Shown: positions 1 to 8,411 of the stretch, piece after piece
How positions within the stretch are numbered: the stretch's first letter is position 1
How the letters are laid out: each line of letters begins with the position of its first letter
Assembly: GCA_019136135.1 (NCBI GenBank)
Contig: JAGVUR010000084.1
Location: forward strand, 1 to 64,000
Length of the DNA: 64,000 bases
Direction of reading: 5' to 3'
Origin: Verrucomicrobiota bacterium
GTDB lineage: Bacteria; Verrucomicrobiota; Lentisphaeria; Oligosphaerales; Oligosphaeraceae
Notes under the pieces: model-generated
The model's input: only the letters and a program-made list of their open reading frames with translations
The model's database searches: none
Told to the model about the DNA's origin: nothing
Program-made: the position numbers and the translations under genes

Positions 1-108
1 CCTGTCCGACCTGTCCGACCTGTCCGACCTGTCCGACCTGTCCGACCTGTCCGACCTGTCCGACCTGTCCGACCTGTCCGACCTGTCCGACCTGTCCGAC
101 CTGTCCGA
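1..108. repeat. Tandem 10-bp repeat array (CCTGTCCGAC units)
   Basis: Nearly eleven perfect head-to-tail copies of the decamer CCTGTCCGAC run from the window edge to about position 108, so the array probably continues to the left. The same decamer recurs near 3.87-4.06 kb, 21.5 kb, 39.05 kb and 48.9-49.05 kb, and inverted near 60.96 kb. No start codon or ribosome binding site makes it a credible gene. It is not CRISPR-like because there are no unique spacers. Confidence 0.95.
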
Positions 109-371
109 CTAGGGATGCGCCATTTCCAGCCGCTTGACCGACGACACCGCTTGAGTACGAGCACCCCGGGTGCCCGTACTCAGGTTGTCATGGCATCAAC
201 TGCTTTTTTCAGGTTTACGCCAGTTTTCACCTCAGTTGTGACGAAGGCGGGTATCTAAAAAGGTGAAACAGCCGTCACCAATTCGTCACTAGTTTTGCCT
301 TTTTGCAGTAGAAAAACATCGAAAGTAGTCGGCAAATATAGCTTATTTGTGCTAGCCGGAATCCACGCACC
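109..371. other. Gene-free stretch with dyad and possible RNA fold
   Basis: No convincing reading frame is present between the decamer array and the tRNA terminator. It holds a 29-bp dyad at 153-181 (14-bp arms around one central base, one mismatch). It also holds an interleaved pair of 8-bp complementary segments: TTTCACCT at 225-232 with AGGTGAAA at 261-268, and GTGACGAA at 238-245 with TTCGTCAC at 282-289. That order is the topology of an H-type pseudoknot. Function is unknown. Confidence 0.5.
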
Positions 372-397
372 AAAAAAGCCCCTAACCTGTTGGGGCT
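372..397 (-). terminator. Rho-independent terminator of tRNA-Thr
   Basis: On the minus strand, AGCCCC and GGGGCT pair across a 9-nt loop and are followed directly by six T residues. The hairpin lies 15 bp downstream of the tRNA-Thr 3' end. Confidence 0.75.
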
Positions 398-412
398 AAG
401 GGCTTTGGAAAG

Positions 413-488
413 TGGAGCCAGCGACCGGAATCGAACCGGTGACCTCATGATTACAAGTCAAGTGCTCTACCAACTGAGCTACGCTGGC
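413..488 (-). tRNA. tRNA-Thr (anticodon TGT)
   Basis: On the minus strand a 76-nt cloverleaf starts GCCAGCGT and ends with the matching acceptor arm plus an encoded CCA. The D-arm GCTC/GAGC and the T-arm with GGTTCGATTCC are canonical. The anticodon loop CTTGTAA gives anticodon TGT, which reads ACA threonine codons. The anticodon stem contains one T-T mismatch. A terminator hairpin follows at 372-397. Confidence 0.96.
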
Positions 489-506
489 AAAATTGAATGA
501 AAACTT

Positions 507-534
507 AATCTACTTCAAAAAACCATAATTGCAA
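507..534 (-). promoter_or_regulatory. Possible sigma70-type promoter for tRNA-Thr
   Basis: On the minus strand TTGCAA (529-534) and TAGATT (507-512) are separated by 16 bp. This would place the transcription start about 12 nt before the tRNA. Both hexamers match the consensus only moderately. Confidence 0.35.
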
Positions 535-611
535 TCCAAGAAAACGATTTTTTGCCGTTTTGAATTCTCTTGCAGGATCCAGCCAGGACTTCGGAGCTTG
601 CGCCCCCTGCC

Positions 612-1430
612 CTACGACCAAATCGACTTGAGGAACTCAAGGCTCTTGCCAGCAATAGCTTCGGGACCAGGAGTGAAATCGAAGACCTCGACCGAGAGAT
701 AATCGTCATACCCGATTGCCGCAAGTCCACGCTTGATCGGTTCGTAGTCGGTATCCCCCCAGCCTGGTCCGTTCCTGTTGGCGTCGTTGACGTGGACATG
801 AGCCGCAAAACCGTCGCTGTCCTTGATGATCTCATCCAACGGTCGGTTCCCCTCTTCGCCGCACATCGCCTTGACATCCAAATGCAATCGGAACCTAGGA
901 TGGTCGACGGCACGGCACATCTTGACACCCTCGCGTACCGAGCTAATGAAATTCGTCTCGTTTGGAGCCAGAGGTTCCAGGCACAAGTTCACGCCGCGTT
1001 CCTCAGCCAAATCCAACAACGAGACGAACAGTTCCCGTGCTCGGGAAAAAGCCTCCTCGTAGGTGGTTCCTGGCAATACATTCCGGTTTTTCGGGGATCC
1101 GATCACCATCCTGTCGCCACCAAGATCGGCGCAAAATGCAATCAATGCCTCGAAGTAGTCCCGAGTTTTTCGCCTTACTTCCCGATCTGGCGTGGTCAGG
1201 TGCAAGCCTTCAGGCTTGACCAAAAGCCAATGGAGACCGATCAGCTGGATACCGCAACGTTCAGCCTCCGCACGTAGCTCCTGCCGGCGCGACAAGGGGA
1301 CATCGCGGACATCGTCCGCAATCGTAAACGGCGCGACTTCAACACCATCGTACCCAAGGTCACGAGCCAGATGCATGGCGTCCTCAAGAGACCAGCCAAC
1401 GCAAAACTCGTTGCAAAACGCATATTTCAT
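612..1430 (-). CDS. Sugar phosphate isomerase/epimerase-like TIM barrel
   Basis: The 272-residue protein belongs to the xylose isomerase-like / AP endonuclease 2 superfamily. These are metal-dependent TIM barrels that isomerise or epimerise free sugars or sugar derivatives in the cytoplasm. The expected metal ligands are visible: E152 in LCLEPL, D185 in LHLDV, H211/H213 in HVHVND and E248 in SVEVFDF. The start is supported by GGAG and AAGGA just upstream on the minus strand. It is the last gene of a leftward set, 46 bp after serS. The exact substrate cannot be read from sequence; D-psicose/tagatose 3-epimerase-like and inosose-type activities are both possible. There is no signal peptide. Confidence 0.88.
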   Translation of the reverse strand: MKYAFCNEFCVGWSLEDAMHLARDLGYDGVEVAPFTIADDVRDVPLSRRQELRAEAERCGIQLIGLHWLLVKPEGLHLTTPDREVRRKTRDYFEALIAFCADLGGDRMVIGSPKNRNVLPGTTYEEAFSRARELFVSLLDLAEERGVNLCLEPLAPNETNFISSVREGVKMCRAVDHPRFRLHLDVKAMCGEEGNRPLDEIIKDSDGFAAHVHVNDANRNGPGWGDTDYEPIKRGLAAIGYDDYLSVEVFDFTPGPEAIAGKSLEFLKSIWS

Positions 1431-1476
1431 TGTCCTTCTCCGTCGCGTCGGTCGATCATTTCAGGCTTCAATCAAT

Positions 1477-2721
1477 TCAATTCGGGGCAATCACGTCGAA
1501 GCCCGTGTATGGACGAAGCACTTCAGGTACGACGACGCTGCCGTCTTCCTGCTGGTAGTTTTCCAAGATCGCGCACACGACGCGATCCGTCAAGCCAGTC
1601 GCGGAAATCGTGTGGACAAAGCCACGGTTGCCTTCCTTGTCCTTGTAGCGGATATTGAGTCGACGGCTCTGGAACTCAGTCAAGTTCGTATTGGACGTCA
1701 CTTCCCGATAGCTTCCGAAACCAGGATACCAAGCTTCGATGTCGTACTTCTTGTAGCCAGGCGCACCCATGTCGCCTACGCAGACGTTGACGACGCGGTA
1801 CGGGATGCCCAGCTGCTGGAGCAGGTACTCCTCGTTGACAAGGCATTCCTCGTGGCAGGCAGGAGAATCCTCGGGAAGGCAGAAGATGATCTGCTCGACC
1901 TTGTGGAACTGGTGGACACGGAAAATGCCGCGCGATTCCTTGCCGTAGCTGCCTGCCTCGGTGCGGAAACAAGGCGTGTAGGCGGTATAACGGAGTGGCA
2001 GGCTCTCGGCTTCTAACGTCTCGTCGGTATGGTAGCCGACCAAGGTCTGCTCGCTGGTTCCGATCAACGCAAGATCCTCGCCTTGGATTAGGTACGTCTG
2101 ATCGCTGAAGAACGGCAGATAGCCAGTTCCGTAGAGGGTGCGTTCCTTGGCAAGGCACGGGGACATGAAAAGGGTGAATCCCCGGGCAACCAATTCCTTT
2201 TGCGCCCAGAAGTACATCGCTTGAGTCAATTGGGCACCCTTGCCGACCCAGTAGTAGAAGCCGGATGCGGCGACCTTGGCGCCTCGGGCGGTATCGATGA
2301 TGCCCAGCTTTTCGCCGATTTCCTGGTGGTCAAGACCCTTGAACGCGAATTCCGGCTTCTTGCCCACATGCTTGATCACGGCGTTGTCCTTGTCGTCGGC
2401 TCCATCTGGAACCTCATCGGAGAGGAGGTTTGGCATCCAGCTCATCTGCTCGTCGATCTTGGCCTTCAGCTCCGTCATCCTGGTTTCTTTTTCGCCCAAA
2501 GTGACCTTCATCGTCTTTACGATTTCCCGGGCTTCTGGATTCTTCTGGCATTCCTTGCTCAGTCGATTCCGTTCGGCTCTCAGGTCTTCGACTTCCTTGA
2601 TCAGGCCCAGGTATTCCTTGTCCATGGCGGCGAGCGCATCAACGTCAACATCGCATCCGCGACGCAACGCATTAGCCTTCACCATCTCCAAATTCTCACG
2701 CATCAACTTGATGTCAAACAT
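1477..2721 (-). CDS. serS: Seryl-tRNA synthetase
   Basis: The 414-residue protein charges tRNA-Ser with serine in the cytoplasm. An N-terminal helical arm (about residues 30-100, rich in K/E/R) would form the tRNA-binding coiled coil. The class II catalytic core follows: the TSEQ signature near 222-225, motif 2 (FRTEAGSYG near 252-260, RGIFRVHQF to 272) and motif 3 ending in ILENYQQEDGS and VPEVLRPY near 385-405. Length is close to the usual 420-430. The start has AAAGGA four bases upstream. It lies 54 bp after the hotdog gene and 46 bp before the TIM-barrel gene on the same strand, suggesting cotranscription. Confidence 0.97.
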   Translation of the reverse strand: MFDIKLMRENLEMVKANALRRGCDVDVDALAAMDKEYLGLIKEVEDLRAERNRLSKECQKNPEAREIVKTMKVTLGEKETRMTELKAKIDEQMSWMPNLLSDEVPDGADDKDNAVIKHVGKKPEFAFKGLDHQEIGEKLGIIDTARGAKVAASGFYYWVGKGAQLTQAMYFWAQKELVARGFTLFMSPCLAKERTLYGTGYLPFFSDQTYLIQGEDLALIGTSEQTLVGYHTDETLEAESLPLRYTAYTPCFRTEAGSYGKESRGIFRVHQFHKVEQIIFCLPEDSPACHEECLVNEEYLLQQLGIPYRVVNVCVGDMGAPGYKKYDIEAWYPGFGSYREVTSNTNLTEFQSRRLNIRYKDKEGNRGFVHTISATGLTDRVVCAILENYQQEDGSVVVPEVLRPYTGFDVIAPN

Positions 2722-2775
2722 AATGTCCTTTCCCTTGATGATTTCCTATTCCAAGCCAAAAGGATTCTCCTGGCT

Positions 2776-3702
2776 TCACTGTTTGTCAACGATTGCAAAC
2801 TTAATCTTCGTTTCAGTTACCAATGTGCTTCCGACGTAAAACATCCCCGAGGCAATTCCGAAATTCCCCTTCAACTCGCTTTCAACACGCTCCCAAAGAC
2901 GACTCCCAGCCACCACGGGGCGATGGAACACAGCCTCGTCAATCGACATGAAGAAACCAAGCTTCCCTTGGTTCGACGGCTGATTCAAAAGCGCAGCGCA
3001 ACCTAATTGGGCACCCGCCTCAATCTGCAAATAACCCGCAAATTCATTCCCGAAAGAAGCGGATACGTACGGTTCGGTTCCAGTCACGTTCTTGAAGCCG
3101 ACGATCGATGTGAGATCGTCAAAACCATACGCACGGTCAACGAACATGAACGGATAGCGATGGGGCAACGACCCCATGATCTCCTGGGCGCCCAAGAACG
3201 ATTCGACCCCGGCAACCGATTCCTGAACGGGGTTCGTCCCGTTAATGTCATACGGGGCATGCCAATTGGCGCGGCGCCCAAGCAGGATCGTCCCGCTAGA
3301 GGCCGTCTTCCCGTCCTCGCACATACATGTTACCTGGTACTCGGCAGAACCATCCTCGTTCAGCACCTTCTGGCTCCCCTCAAGACGCAAGCACATCCCA
3401 GGAACAACGGGTGTCCTGAACTTGACACGCTTCAAGCCCAGCAACTGAGGAACGCCATCGGCAGGATACAACGACTTGAACAACACCTGGCTCAACTGGA
3501 CCATTCCAGCGACCTGCAATACGCCAGGCATCACAGGCTGACCAGGAAAATGACCGACAAAATGCGGTTCGCCCATGGAAATCGACTTGATGCCAACTGC
3601 GGATTTCCCTATCACGTCAACGCTAAGACGGTCTAGCATCAACAGACAACCGCCAACACGCAATGTGTTGCCAAGCTCATGCCGGGTATATTCTACGCCC
3701 AT
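2776..3702 (-). CDS. Fused double-hotdog FabZ-like dehydratase
   Basis: This 308-residue protein consists of two beta-hydroxyacyl-ACP dehydratase (FabZ/FabA) hotdog domains in tandem, at about residues 15-145 and 170-305. Family enzymes work as dimers, with a histidine from HFPG of one chain and a glutamate from LEAMAQ of the partner in one site. Here domain 1 has the histidine (GHFPGQPVMPG, H51) but alanine in place of the glutamate (QVAGMVQ). Domain 2 has the glutamate (QIEAGAQ, E228) but serine in place of the histidine (SASFGNE). Domain 2 also carries the LPHRYPF signature. I chose the ATG at 3702 because AAAGGAG lies seven bases upstream; the ATG at 3708 would sit one base from it. It probably acts in fatty acid or lipid-like synthesis. 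Upstream of serS. Confidence 0.88.
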   Translation of the reverse strand: MGVEYTRHELGNTLRVGGCLLMLDRLSVDVIGKSAVGIKSISMGEPHFVGHFPGQPVMPGVLQVAGMVQLSQVLFKSLYPADGVPQLLGLKRVKFRTPVVPGMCLRLEGSQKVLNEDGSAEYQVTCMCEDGKTASSGTILLGRRANWHAPYDINGTNPVQESVAGVESFLGAQEIMGSLPHRYPFMFVDRAYGFDDLTSIVGFKNVTGTEPYVSASFGNEFAGYLQIEAGAQLGCAALLNQPSNQGKLGFFMSIDEAVFHRPVVAGSRLWERVESELKGNFGIASGMFYVGSTLVTETKIKFAIVDKQ

Positions 3703-3818
3703 AGCCATACTCCTTTAAGTCTTGTGTTCAATATTGATCGAGTAATATAGTAAAGTATTATATTTCCCTGACTTTACAAGATTTCCAAGTCGATTTTTCA
3801 GAGAAGCAATCATCTTTA

Positions 3819-4110
3819 TGAATGCTGAATGCTGAATGCTGAATGCTGAATGCTGAATGCTGAATGTCCTATCCGACCTGTCCGACCCGTCCGACCTGTC
3901 CGACCTGTCCGACCTGTCCGACCTGTCCGACCCGTCCGACCCGTCCGACCCGTCCGACCCGTCCGACCCGTCCGACCTGTCCGACCTGTCCGACCTGTCC
4001 GACCTGTCCGACCTGTCCGACCTGTCCGACCTGTCCGACCTGTCCGACCTGTCCGACCTGTCCGAGGGGCATGTCACATGTATTTTAAGTACGAAAGCGT
4101 GAAAAAATCG
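3819..4110. repeat. Composite repeat: 7-mers, decamers, inverted box
   Basis: Seven-base units TGAATGC run from about 3819 to 3866. They are followed by roughly twenty 10-bp units (CCTGTCCGAC and CCCGTCCGAC mixed) to about 4065. An inverted copy of a conserved box follows at 4066-4110, containing CATGTCACATG and AGTACGAAAGCGTG. The box matches, in reverse complement, those at 38984, 39099, 48865 and 49058. The array opens reading frames in all six frames, but these are low-complexity artefacts. Confidence 0.93.
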
Positions 4111-4119
4111 TCAAGGACA

Positions 4120-4167
4120 GCCATTGCAGAACGTGTTCCGCGAGTTCGGTACAATGGCGGCTTTTTT
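4120..4167 (+). terminator. Terminator-like hairpin beyond the repeat array
   Basis: GCCATTG (4120-4126) pairs with CAATGGC (4152-4158). An inner CCG/CGG pair is possible, and GGC plus six T residues follow. No obvious plus-strand gene ends just before it, so it may be a relic, a leader attenuator for the gene at 4269, or part of a small RNA. Confidence 0.35.
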
Positions 4168-4268
4168 GCAAGAATGAGCTTTGGTTTGTTGATTTCACCT
4201 CATTTCACAATACATTAAAAACAGTGTTCTACCCAAACATAAAACCATATTAACCTAAGGAAATCGCA

Positions 4269-5156
4269 ATGTACTTCACAGGATTTGCAGACGAGGCGGC
4301 AAGGGACTTGGCAGGTCAAATCAGGGCAACCAAGGAACTGGGATGGAAATTCATCGAATCAAGGGCAATCGACGGCGTCAACATCCATGACCTGCCCCAA
4401 GACAAGTTCGACTTGGTCGCAGATACGCTGGACAAGGAAGGGATCAAAGTCAATTGCTTCGGCTCGACGATCGCCAACTGGGCAAAGAAGATCACCGATC
4501 CTTTCGATAGCTCCCTCGCGGAAGCCGAACGGGCCATCCCAAGAATGAAAAGGCTGGGAACGAAACTGATCAGGATCATGAGCTTCGCCAGGCTCGACGA
4601 CCGGGAACTCAATGACCAAATGCAGGACGAACGATTCAGAAGACTCAGAATCCTTACGAAAATGTTCCTCGACAACGGTATCCAGCCCGTTCACGAAAAC
4701 TGCATGAACTACGGCGGAATGGGGTGGCCTTTCACACTCAAGCTCCTCGATGAAGTCCCGGGACTCAAACTTGTTTTCGATACAGGAAACCCAATATCAA
4801 CACTCGACAAGTCAAAGCCAAAACCCTATCCCTACGAAAGCTCCTGGGAATTCTACGACCATGTCAAGGAGCATATCGTCTATGTCCATATCAAGGACGG
4901 AATCAGAAACCCGGAAGACGGAAAGATGACCTATACCTGGGCAGGTGATGGGCAAGGCGACGTCAGGAGAATCGTCACAGACCTGCTGAAAAACGGCTAT
5001 GACGGCGGATTCTCGATGGAACCGCACATGCAAGTCGTCTTCCACGAGGAAAGCAAGCAGGAAGACAAGACAAAGGCGATGTACGACAACTATGTCGAGT
5101 ACGGACGCAGATTCGAGAAACTCGTCGAGGAATGCCGCCGATCCATCAAGGCCTGA
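4269..5156 (+). CDS. Sugar phosphate isomerase/epimerase family protein
   Basis: The 295-residue protein is a second member of the xylose isomerase-like TIM-barrel superfamily in this window, not closely similar to the one at 612. The family fold is indicated by the start (FTGFADEAARDL), the VHENCMNYGG segment, the metal-ligand run LVFDTGNP, HIVYVHIKDG and the C-terminal FSMEPHM. It is cytoplasmic, with no signal peptide. The start codon follows AAGGA about nine bases upstream. It opens a rightward operon with an EamA permease seven bases downstream and an esterase, ending at a terminator at 6851. A role in converting an imported sugar or sugar acid is inferred from that context. Confidence 0.87.
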   Translation: MYFTGFADEAARDLAGQIRATKELGWKFIESRAIDGVNIHDLPQDKFDLVADTLDKEGIKVNCFGSTIANWAKKITDPFDSSLAEAERAIPRMKRLGTKLIRIMSFARLDDRELNDQMQDERFRRLRILTKMFLDNGIQPVHENCMNYGGMGWPFTLKLLDEVPGLKLVFDTGNPISTLDKSKPKPYPYESSWEFYDHVKEHIVYVHIKDGIRNPEDGKMTYTWAGDGQGDVRRIVTDLLKNGYDGGFSMEPHMQVVFHEESKQEDKTKAMYDNYVEYGRRFEKLVEECRRSIKA

Positions 5157-5163
5157 TTCCGTC

Positions 5164-6081
5164 ATGCTTTCCAACAAGGTCAAAGGGTTGTCGCTGGGCA
5201 TGGTGGCAACCTGCTTCTGGGGCGGGTTCTATCCGATTTCGCGCTTGCTTTTCGGCTATGAAGAGGATTCGGTCGATCCACTCAACTTCACCGTCATCCG
5301 CTTTGCCTTGGCCTCACTCTTCTTGTCGCCGCTATTCTTGTCGAAAGTCCAGCGGCAACGCGCCGTTGACATGCTTCGCAACCACGCCTTGTTGGTTCTT
5401 TCCCTTGGCGCGATCGGCATTTTAGGCGAAGGGCTCTTCGTCTTTTGGGCGCTCAAGTACACCACTTCCGCCCGTGCATCGCTTCTGGCGAACGCCTCGC
5501 CGATCACCACGCTCCTGATTTCCTGGATGGCAGGACGGGAATACCTGACCAGAAACAAGATCGCGGGCATGATCATCGGCTTCCTGGGCATCCTTCTGGC
5601 TTTTGTTGGACAAGGCAAAGACCGCTTCGTCCATGACGCCTCGACTTTGGTGGGCGATGCTCTCGCGTTCATCAGCGGAATTTGCTGGTCCTACTTCACC
5701 GTATTCGGGGGAGATGTTGCCAAGAAGTATGGCGGACTCCTTTGCTGCGAAATCATGTTCATCGCAGGGCTTGTCTTCCTGCTTCCTCTCGCCCTCGTCG
5801 TCAACGGCGGCATCCAGCTTAATTTGTCCAGGCAAGCCTGGCTGGGAGCGCTCTATTTGGGCGTCCTCTCATACGGACTTGCCAACAGCCTGTGGTACAT
5901 GGCGCTCGCCTACGTCACGCCAGGCGAATTGGGTTCGCTGGGATACGTCTCGGCGCTACTCACCATCTCACTGTCAATCATCTTCCTGGACGAGCAGATC
6001 ACTGCAACCTTTTGCGTAGCAGTCGTACTCGTCCTTATGGGCGTCGCCTTGATGCTCAAACAAAAGAAACCTGCAACCTAA
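5164..6081 (+). CDS. EamA/DMT-family permease
   Basis: The 305-residue integral membrane protein has about ten hydrophobic segments arranged as two EamA repeats. The first starts GMVATCFWGGFYPISRL and the second begins near DALAFISGICWSYF. Drug/metabolite transporters of this kind export or import small metabolites across the inner membrane. I chose the ATG at 5164, seven bases after the stop of the upstream gene; a longer frame exists upstream but would overlap that gene and adds no family sequence. The stop codon overlaps the AAGGAG of the esterase downstream, so the three genes are probably one transcript. The substrate is unknown. Confidence 0.88.
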   Translation: MLSNKVKGLSLGMVATCFWGGFYPISRLLFGYEEDSVDPLNFTVIRFALASLFLSPLFLSKVQRQRAVDMLRNHALLVLSLGAIGILGEGLFVFWALKYTTSARASLLANASPITTLLISWMAGREYLTRNKIAGMIIGFLGILLAFVGQGKDRFVHDASTLVGDALAFISGICWSYFTVFGGDVAKKYGGLLCCEIMFIAGLVFLLPLALVVNGGIQLNLSRQAWLGALYLGVLSYGLANSLWYMALAYVTPGELGSLGYVSALLTISLSIIFLDEQITATFCVAVVLVLMGVALMLKQKKPAT

Positions 6082-6095
6082 GGAGTTATCGCAAC

Positions 6096-6845
6096 ATGTC
6101 TTTCTGCCAAATAAACTGGTTCAGCAATACCCTGCGCAAAGCAATCGACACCTGGGTCATCCTTCCCAACCAGGGGGACGGTCCCTTCCCGGTCTTCTAT
6201 CTCCTGCACGGGATATCGGACGACCACACCACCTGGATGAGACGCTCGCGAATCGAATGGTATGTCCGCAATCTACCGATCATCGTGGTGATGCCTGACG
6301 GTGGGCGGGGATTCTATACCGACCACATAAACGGTCCCAAATGGGGCACCTACATTGCACAGGAACTCCCTGATTTCATCGAACGCACATTCCCCGCACG
6401 AAAAGACGCAGGCGGCCGTGCTGTCGGCGGACTCTCAATGGGTGGTTACGGCGCCTTGAGAGTCGCCTTGGGAAACCCGGGTCGGTACGCATCGGTCAAC
6501 TGCCACTCGGGACCGCTCGACATTGGCCACGTGCTGCAGCAATCTGGCAAGGATCCGCAATGGCAGGCAGAACGAGAAGCCATGCTCGGAGATTCAGTCC
6601 CGGGCGGTCCATTCGACCTCTATGAACTGACGAAGCACTGCCTGGAAATCAACAAGTTGCCGGCGATCAAAATCGACCATGGCACCGAGGATTGGCTCCT
6701 CCCGCAAGCCCGAAGCTACGTGGCATTCCTGAAAGAACTCGGCATCCCGCACCAATATGACGAATACCCAGGCGACCACAACTGGGACTACTGGGATACC
6801 CACATCCAGGAAGCCCTCCAGTTCCACATCAAAAACCTGACTTGA
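6096..6845 (+). CDS. Alpha/beta-hydrolase esterase (FrmB/esterase D type)
   Basis: The 249-residue protein matches the putative esterase family that includes S-formylglutathione hydrolase and feruloyl esterases. The nucleophile is S114 in GGLSMGGYGALR; the probable triad partners are the aspartate in HGTEDW and the histidine in PGDHNW near the C terminus. LLHGISDDHTTW supplies the oxyanion-hole region. It has no signal peptide, so it should act in the cytoplasm, perhaps removing acyl groups from imported oligosaccharides. AAGGAG lies ten bases before the ATG. Last gene of its operon, followed by a strong terminator. Confidence 0.88.
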   Translation: MSFCQINWFSNTLRKAIDTWVILPNQGDGPFPVFYLLHGISDDHTTWMRRSRIEWYVRNLPIIVVMPDGGRGFYTDHINGPKWGTYIAQELPDFIERTFPARKDAGGRAVGGLSMGGYGALRVALGNPGRYASVNCHSGPLDIGHVLQQSGKDPQWQAEREAMLGDSVPGGPFDLYELTKHCLEINKLPAIKIDHGTEDWLLPQARSYVAFLKELGIPHQYDEYPGDHNWDYWDTHIQEALQFHIKNLT

Positions 6846-6850
6846 AAACC

Positions 6851-6894
6851 AAGCGCACCCGAATCGAACTTCCGACAGGGTGCGCTTGTTTTTT
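6851..6894 (+). terminator. Rho-independent terminator
   Basis: AAGCGCACCC and GGGTGCGCTT form a perfect 10-bp stem around a 17-nt loop, followed by GTTTTTT. It closes the rightward operon and faces the leftward pseudopilin genes, so it may act on both strands. Confidence 0.88.
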
Positions 6895-6915
6895 GTCAAG
6901 TTTCAAGATAAAACA

Positions 6916-7635
6916 TCAAGGCGAAGTAGGCTTGTTCGGACCGCGTCCAACCGCCAACTGGTAGTAGACGCCCTTCCTCGAAAACACATCAACATGGCTA
7001 TCAACGAAGAGTACATTGACGTTGCCGGAGTGATCCCAGTCCATGCGATGGCCATCAAACAAGGTGTCGATAGTTCTCCATTGCGAGTGGATGTTGTAAC
7101 GTCCGTCTGAAGCATAGGCAGTAACCGAAGGCTTCTCGATGAACGTGGTCTTGCAACCAGTTTTCCAGGACTCGTAATCCGTACCACCAACCACAATCTT
7201 GGAATTGAACATCATGCTGCAGCTGTTCCAGGTACTCCACTGCCCACCACTACAGGTGAATTCGCTATATCCGCCTGTGTTGTTCATGCAGTAGGCAATA
7301 TAGTTGTCGGGCGTCTGGTCAGCCGGACAAACATAAGTCTTGGGTTCTTTGCCTACATAGGGGAATAGCAAGACGTGGACAGGCGTGTTATGCTGGTAAT
7401 TTTCTGCTACTTCCAGCGAAGCGACAGTCGATCCGGTAGGGCACCAGGTGATGTAGTTCTTGCTGTCCGAGCTGTACAAGGCAGACGCAACACCGACTTG
7501 CTTGAAGTTGTTCACGCAGGCGATCGACTCAGCTTTCTCACGCGCCTTCGACAAGGCAGGCAGCAGCATCGCCGCCAAGATCGCGATGATCGCAATCACG
7601 ACCAACAATTCAATCAATGTAAATTTCCTTTTCAC
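6916..7635 (-). CDS. Pseudopilin-like protein with prepilin leader
   Basis: The 239-residue protein starts with [20 protein letters not shown], a type IV prepilin/type II pseudopilin leader with a very short basic head and the conserved F-T-L-I-E-L helix. Prepilin peptidase would cleave before the F. The rest is a variable globular domain ending with FVDSHVDVF, the equivalent of the ADGH motif of DUF1559-type proteins. The start is GTG at 7635 preceded by AGGAAAG. Such proteins occur in very large numbers in Lentisphaerota and Planctomycetota, and their individual roles are unknown. It is the most divergent of the three in this cluster; no secretion ATPase or prepilin peptidase gene is nearby. 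Confidence 0.88.
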   Translation of the reverse strand: MKRKFTLIELLVVIAIIAILAAMLLPALSKAREKAESIACVNNFKQVGVASALYSSDSKNYITWCPTGSTVASLEVAENYQHNTPVHVLLFPYVGKEPKTYVCPADQTPDNYIAYCMNNTGGYSEFTCSGGQWSTWNSCSMMFNSKIVVGGTDYESWKTGCKTTFIEKPSVTAYASDGRYNIHSQWRTIDTLFDGHRMDWDHSGNVNVLFVDSHVDVFSRKGVYYQLAVGRGPNKPTSP

Positions 7636-7691
7636 TTTTCTTTCCTTTCGTTTTGATTTTGGGAGCTGATTTCAAAGCAAGCCAAGTAGAG

Positions 7692-8360
7692 TTAGCGATA
7701 AACTCCATTTTGCAGAACCACATAGCGGAAGCCGTATGTCCTCGCCATTCCTTCGCTCAGGGCGCCAGCATGGCCATCCGCATAGGAGACGTTGGCCATG
7801 TTGTTATGGTGAGCGGAAATCGAGGAGCCTTCAACCAGGTTGGAGGGTTCGAAGGTCCACAGCCCGGCACCCGGCCAAGAGGTATATGAGTTGTTGCGCT
7901 TCGTGTCAGCCCAGATGATCAGCTCCGATGGCTTCAGCATGGCGGACTGGCTGTAGTAGTTTCCGTCATGGGGACGAACCGCATACGCCCCATGCTCGGC
8001 CTTCTTTTCATTGTACCAGGTACCTCCATTCAAGTCATAGCGGAAAACTCCAATGCAAAACCATTCGTTGGTATTTAACACGGCGATGCAAGGGCAATGG
8101 AATATCTTTTTATCCAAATAGCCAAGCTGATCGCAAAGGACACGACGCGGCGGCGTGGCGGGAACATGCGAGAACATGAAGTTGTCGTAGTCATCAGCAT
8201 ACATGATCTGCCCCAGCATCAACTGCTTATGCTGGCTAGTGCAGGTAATCGCACGAGCCTTTTCACGCGCCTTCGACAAGGCAGGCAGCAGCATCGCCGC
8301 CAAGATCGCGATGATCGCAATGACAACCAACAACTCAATCAATGTAAATTTCCTTTTCAC
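7692..8360 (-). CDS. Pseudopilin-like protein, paralogue 2
   Basis: The 222-residue protein has the same leader ([15 protein letters not shown]) followed by [14 protein letters not shown], then a globular domain with [23 protein letters not shown] and the C-terminal VSYADGHAG and TYGFRYVV. I place the start at the GTG at 8360, preceded by AGGAAAG at four bases; an upstream TTG would add 15 residues without a binding site. It is very similar along its whole length to the next gene, indicating a tandem duplication. The spacing of about 50 bp between genes suggests cotranscription. Confidence 0.88.
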   Translation of the reverse strand: MKRKFTLIELLVVIAIIAILAAMLLPALSKAREKARAITCTSQHKQLMLGQIMYADDYDNFMFSHVPATPPRRVLCDQLGYLDKKIFHCPCIAVLNTNEWFCIGVFRYDLNGGTWYNEKKAEHGAYAVRPHDGNYYSQSAMLKPSELIIWADTKRNNSYTSWPGAGLWTFEPSNLVEGSSISAHHNNMANVSYADGHAGALSEGMARTYGFRYVVLQNGVYR

Positions 8361-8411
8361 TTTTCTTTCCTTTTGGTTTTGGGAACTGATTTCAAAGCAA
8401 GCCAAGTAGAG

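Noticed and set aside
1-108. CRISPR-like array
   Set aside because: Units are 10 bp and contiguous; there are no unique spacers, and no cas genes are in the window.
413-488. tRNA-Thr as integration site of an island
   Set aside because: No integrase and no direct repeat of the tRNA 3' end were seen nearby.
3715-4218. Open reading frames in all six frames (Ser-Asp-Arg, Pro-Thr-Arg, Gly-Gln-Val repeats)
   Set aside because: They arise because the decamer has no stop codon in any frame; none has a ribosome binding site and the sequence is a non-coding repeat array.
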